8,741 bases of DNA from Aurantiacibacter poecillastricola (lineage in GTDB: Bacteria; Pseudomonadota; Alphaproteobacteria; Sphingomonadales; Sphingomonadaceae). This document shows, one piece after another, positions 6,282 to 8,741 of this stretch. The stretch is taken from positions 1-8,741 of the forward strand of contig NZ_JAVAMS010000016.1 of assembly GCF_030730945.1 (NCBI RefSeq), read 5' to 3'. The notes below the pieces were generated by a model, which was given only the letters and a program-made list of their open reading frames with translations, made no database searches and had not been told where the DNA came from. Within the stretch, counting starts at the first letter, position 1, and each line of letters opens with the position of its first letter. A program made the translations under genes and the position numbers.

Positions 6282-7193
6282 TCAGATATTCTTGGCCATA
6301 TGCTGCCAGCCTTCACGCGCACTCGCGAACGTTGGCGTCCACCCGCTGGAAATCTTGAATAGAGCGTTGGATGCCCGCACCGATCGCGTCAGCGAGGTAG
6401 TCTTGTCTCCCAGCAAGTGCGCTAGTCGGCCCGGTGCCCGGACGAAATGTGTGCGCCCTGCAGCAGATGCATTTGCTCCTGCATAATCCTTCTTTGTCAA
6501 CGGCTCATCGTCGCAGACATTGAATGTCCCGGAAGGGACAGCAAGCGCCGCCGCGACAGCTCTGCCGCCATCTTCAACGTGGGTCGATGAAACATATGTC
6601 GACGCCTTTCCAAACTGGATGACGATGCCCTTGCTGCGCGCTAGCTCAAGGAACTCCTCGCTATGCTTTGCACCGGGACCGTAGAACCACCCGAACCGCA
6701 AAACGACCGCAGTACCGCAATGCTCTGCAAAACGCCTGGCGCTCGCTTCTGCCGCATGGTTCCCGCGCGCCATGGGATAATGATCCAGTAGGGATGATTC
6801 ATCCAACCAACGATCGCCGCCATCAGCGTACAACATGACGACAGATTCCTGCACGAACCGGTCGACACCGGCTGCAATCGAAGCGTCGACCAGGATCGAC
6901 GCCCCCTCAATCCGGATGCGGTCGTTCATTTCCCAAGCCGAAGCATTCATAAATCTGGAATTGGGAGGAATGGCTGACGCAAGGTTTGCAACGGCATCGT
7001 GGCCGTCAATGGCAGATTTCAGTTCCTCCTTGGCGAACAAGGAGACGTGGGCCGGTTGAGCCCCCATTGCACCTACAAAGGCTGCATTCTCTTTGCTTCT
7101 CACCATTGCCGTGACCGAGTGGCCAGCATCTAGCAGAGCTCTTAAGGATGGTCGCCCAATCGCGCCGGTTCCGCCTGCAACGAAGACTTTCAT
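6282..7193 (-). CDS. NAD(P)-binding epimerase/dehydratase-like protein (extended SDR)
   Basis: A 303-residue Rossmann-fold protein. MKVFVAGGTGAIGRPSL at the N-terminus holds the TGxxGxxG dinucleotide-binding loop (GGTGAIG, 7-13). NLAS follows at 70-73, and LRFGWFYGPGA at 166-175 and THVEDGGRAV at 204-213 are typical of extended short-chain dehydrogenases/epimerases. The expected catalytic YxxxK appears as YPMAR (139-143), with Arg for Lys, so it may be an atypical reductase or a sensor-like member and not a true sugar epimerase. ATG 7193 is chosen because the binding loop then begins at the usual distance; a TTG 12 codons earlier adds nothing conserved. The ribosome-binding sequence is weak. 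It is the last of the minus-strand genes and separated from the VOC gene by 248 bases. The family is sure; the substrate is unknown. Confidence 0.88.
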   Translation of the reverse strand: MKVFVAGGTGAIGRPSLRALLDAGHSVTAMVRSKENAAFVGAMGAQPAHVSLFAKEELKSAIDGHDAVANLASAIPPNSRFMNASAWEMNDRIRIEGASILVDASIAAGVDRFVQESVVMLYADGGDRWLDESSLLDHYPMARGNHAAEASARRFAEHCGTAVVLRFGWFYGPGAKHSEEFLELARSKGIVIQFGKASTYVSSTHVEDGGRAVAAALAVPSGTFNVCDDEPLTKKDYAGANASAAGRTHFVRAPGRLAHLLGDKTTSLTRSVRASNALFKISSGWTPTFASAREGWQHMAKNI

Positions 7194-7286
7194 ATCGCAA
7201 ATTCCAACCTGTAGGTCCTGCGCCGACAACTATCGTAGAGCGAGGCAACACCTGAACGCCTCTCCGCACAATTGCCGACCATTCGA

Positions 7287-7397
7287 TCACATCGCGAGCA
7301 CGCTCTTAACGAGCTCGCAAGCAAACAACACGATCTCCAAGGCGATCATCGCAGCTATCGCCATGGCAAAGAATGGCACGCGGTCCATTACCTGCAT
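7287..7397 (-). CDS. Possible 36-residue single-pass membrane protein
   Basis: A small open frame in the gap between the VOC and epimerase-like genes. From ATG 7397 it encodes 36 residues: a short MQVMDRVP head, a hydrophobic run FFAMAIAAMIALEIVLFA at 9-26, and an amphipathic CELVKSVLAM tail. A second ATG at 7388 would remove three residues and has AGG four bases before it. It lies on the same strand as its neighbours, 44 bases after the present stop of the VOC gene and 21 bases after that gene's apparent original stop, so co-transcription is likely. Such short hydrophobic frames also arise by chance, and I recognise no family. A membrane helix is what the composition shows; expression is inferred. 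Confidence 0.35.
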   Translation of the reverse strand: MQVMDRVPFFAMAIAAMIALEIVLFACELVKSVLAM

Positions 7398-7441
7398 CAG
7401 ACGGCGGCTCTCGCTAGTCTATTCGTGACACAGAATGTTGA

Positions 7442-7771
7442 TCAGAGTCGACCGAAGGGATCGCGAACATAGAACCTATGGACACCCCAGGGCTCCTTAA
7501 CGGGGCCATAGCTTGGTGCATATCCGGCATCCGTCAGCCGCGCCAAGATTGAAGGCAAATCGTCGACTTCGATCGACAGGTCGGGCACCGGCGTTCCCGA
7601 ACCACCTTCGGTAGCAAAGCTGATTTGGGGACTAGCTTGCCCGGTGCCAATCAGGGTGATGATCCAGCCATGGTCCATGGCCACCGTCATATCGAGCAAA
7701 TCGCAGTAGAAGGCCTTGGCTTTCTCCAGCTCCTCCGTCGCCACATTCGTTACAATTCGATTTACGGCCAT
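7442..7771 (-). CDS. VOC (glyoxalase/bleomycin-resistance fold) protein, C-terminus clipped
   Basis: A 109-residue member of the vicinal-oxygen-chelate superfamily, which covers glyoxalases, dioxygenases and drug-binding proteins. Visible features are the opening NRIVTNVATEELEKAKAFYCD, a central PDLSIEVDD strand/turn, and the ending WGVHRFYVRDPFGRL. The family normally continues past DPFG with a LINIL..H strand. That sequence is present immediately downstream in another frame: removing one CT from the AGAG (plus strand) at 7444-7447 restores INILCHE and a TAG at 7419. The gene therefore seems to carry a 2-base duplication that costs seven residues. A good ribosome-binding site, AGAGG, lies 8 bases before ATG 7771. 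It starts 51 bases after the GST-like gene on the same strand, so an operon is likely. The substrate is unknown. Whether the clipped protein works is uncertain. Confidence 0.83.
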   Translation of the reverse strand: MAVNRIVTNVATEELEKAKAFYCDLLDMTVAMDHGWIITLIGTGQASPQISFATEGGSGTPVPDLSIEVDDLPSILARLTDAGYAPSYGPVKEPWGVHRFYVRDPFGRL

Positions 7772-7822
7772 TCTTGTTACCTCTCAAATCTGGGAATCCT
7801 GGCAAGATAGCTGGCAATCTCA

Positions 7823-8587
7823 TCACTTACGCTTGAATTGAGAATATGAGATGCGCTCATCTCCAGCCAGTCGGTCGCGCCACGCAATAAGGTCAGCGAA
7901 CTCTTCACTGAGCGCCGGATCGTTCCAGCACGTTTCGGTAGCTCGCCCTAGTTGGGGTTCGTGCCGAGCAATCGGTGCAATTATCTCAAGCACGACTGCC
8001 ATCGCGATGTCCGCATAGCTAAATTGGTCGAGCAGATATCCGCTTTCCGTTTTGGCTAATGTTTGCCGCGCCTTCAACAATGACGCTCGCAAAGCACCCG
8101 GCTCTACGAGATGCCGATACTTGCGCTCTAACCGGCGCGCGCCGTCCCGCGCCAGGAACCGAAGCGGCCTACGTAATCGCAGTGGAATGAACTCAGGGAG
8201 CGATTCTGCAAGCGCTTCATCATTGCCTGAAATGCACATCAGCACACGCGCGCGACCCTCGGCTAGCGCAGCTTCACTCAGATCGTTCCAAGGTTCGATT
8301 GCGGAAAAATCCCCCAACCGCTGGTCGTCGCTGGCATCGTTGGCAAAGTCAGCAATTTCCCAAGACCCACAAATCGCTCGGTCGTCAGCAAAGAGTACCG
8401 GCACTGAAACGTCACCTCCCCATTGGCGCAATCGCCACCGCAATCGGGGTTCGCTCAAAGTCGGAACATACTCATCGTAGTCGTACGCAACTTTACAGTG
8501 CTCGAGCGCCCATCGTGCTTTCTTGGTCCATGGAGAAAAGGTCTCACCAACCAGAACAGGCGGCTTGTTGGCGTTCAAGAGACCCAT
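7823..8587 (-). CDS. Glutathione S-transferase-like protein
   Basis: A 254-residue cytoplasmic protein with the two-domain GST layout. The N-terminal thioredoxin-like domain has PVLVGETFSPWTKKARWALE (catalytic-region S18-P-W-T), the cis-proline segment SVPVLF at 61-66 and GSWEIADFA at 74-82, the place where GSTs contact the glutathione gamma-glutamyl group. The C-terminal helical domain contains FSYADIA at 189-195, the usual N-capping box. Likely activity is conjugation of glutathione to electrophiles, or a related thiol-dependent step; the substrate cannot be read from sequence. ATG 8587 is preferred over a TTG 14 codons earlier because the longer form overlaps the upstream gene by 32 bases and adds no conserved residues. 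The upstream gene stops 10 bases before, and the VOC gene follows after 51 bases, pointing to one transcript. Confidence 0.85.
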   Translation of the reverse strand: MGLLNANKPPVLVGETFSPWTKKARWALEHCKVAYDYDEYVPTLSEPRLRWRLRQWGGDVSVPVLFADDRAICGSWEIADFANDASDDQRLGDFSAIEPWNDLSEAALAEGRARVLMCISGNDEALAESLPEFIPLRLRRPLRFLARDGARRLERKYRHLVEPGALRASLLKARQTLAKTESGYLLDQFSYADIAMAVVLEIIAPIARHEPQLGRATETCWNDPALSEEFADLIAWRDRLAGDERISYSQFKRK

Positions 8588-8597
8588 CAACCTGCGA

Positions 8598-8741
8598 TCA
8601 ATTCCGGCTACCGGGATCTGCGCTGGCAACCTTGAGGCGGAAGCCGATCAACTCTTGTGCCAAATCCAGGTGACTATCGTCGTCGGAAAGATTGCGAGCG
8701 ATGTTGCCGGCCGACAGTAGCGCATCGATTTCAAACGCGAC
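8598..8741 (-). CDS. C-terminal end of an unidentified protein, 5' end outside window
   Basis: An open minus-strand frame enters from the right edge and ends at TGA 8600-8598, giving 47 residues. The sequence is protein-like: a hydrophobic/acidic helix AFEIDALLSAGNIARNL, an acidic DDDSHLDL stretch, then AQELIGFRLKVASADPGSRN. I do not recognise the family from this fragment. It stops 10 bases before the GST-like ATG on the same strand, so it is probably the first or an earlier gene of that operon. Too little is visible to give a function. Confidence 0.5.
   Translation of the reverse strand, partial: VAFEIDALLSAGNIARNLSDDDSHLDLAQELIGFRLKVASADPGSRN

Noticed and set aside
6091..6486. Plus-strand open frame of 131 codons after the lactonase-like gene
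   Set aside because: Most of it lies opposite the epimerase-like gene and its composition is not protein-like.

Overview
The window looks like a piece of an alphaproteobacterial genome, most plausibly a sphingomonad. This rests on fairly GC-rich coding frames, GTG/TTG starts and the kinds of enzymes present; no marker gene fixes the taxon, so it is an inference. There is no rRNA, tRNA or CRISPR array that I can see, and no intact insertion sequence. The left half (1 to about 4060) reads as one end of an integrated element and the right half as small accessory and detoxification genes.

Left half. On the minus strand lies a large unfamiliar protein with a PD-(D/E)XK nuclease signature (104-1378). 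It is followed 19 bases later by the start of a small membrane protein that leaves the window at base 1. Divergently, across a 207-base gap, two complete tyrosine recombinases sit head to tail (1586-2830 and 2827-4056) with an ATGA start/stop overlap. Both keep the full R-K-HxxR-H-Y catalytic set and the same three-part layout, but they are clearly diverged paralogues. The recombinases plus the nuclease/membrane pair are the best candidate here for an undescribed mobile or defence module.

Middle. A GNAT acetyltransferase of the AAC(6')-Ib type (4035-4538, minus) overlaps the tail of the second recombinase by 22 bases. Next comes a low-content stretch holding a hairpin (4635-4665) and a protein-like minus-strand frame without a normal start (4769-5125). 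Two short dyads (5244-5259 and 5295-5310) precede a lactonase-like metallo-beta-lactamase-fold gene (5370-6077, plus), which has Gln where the bridging metal ligand Asp is expected.

Right half, all minus strand, reading right to left: the C-terminal end of an unknown gene (8598-8741), a glutathione S-transferase-like protein (7823-8587), a VOC/glyoxalase-like protein (7442-7771) whose last residues were lost by an apparent CT duplication, a possible 36-residue single-pass membrane protein (7287-7397), and an NAD(P)-binding epimerase-like protein (6282-7193). Short spacings suggest that the first three or four are co-transcribed. A shared role in handling electrophiles or aldehydes is possible but is inferred only from the GST and VOC families.
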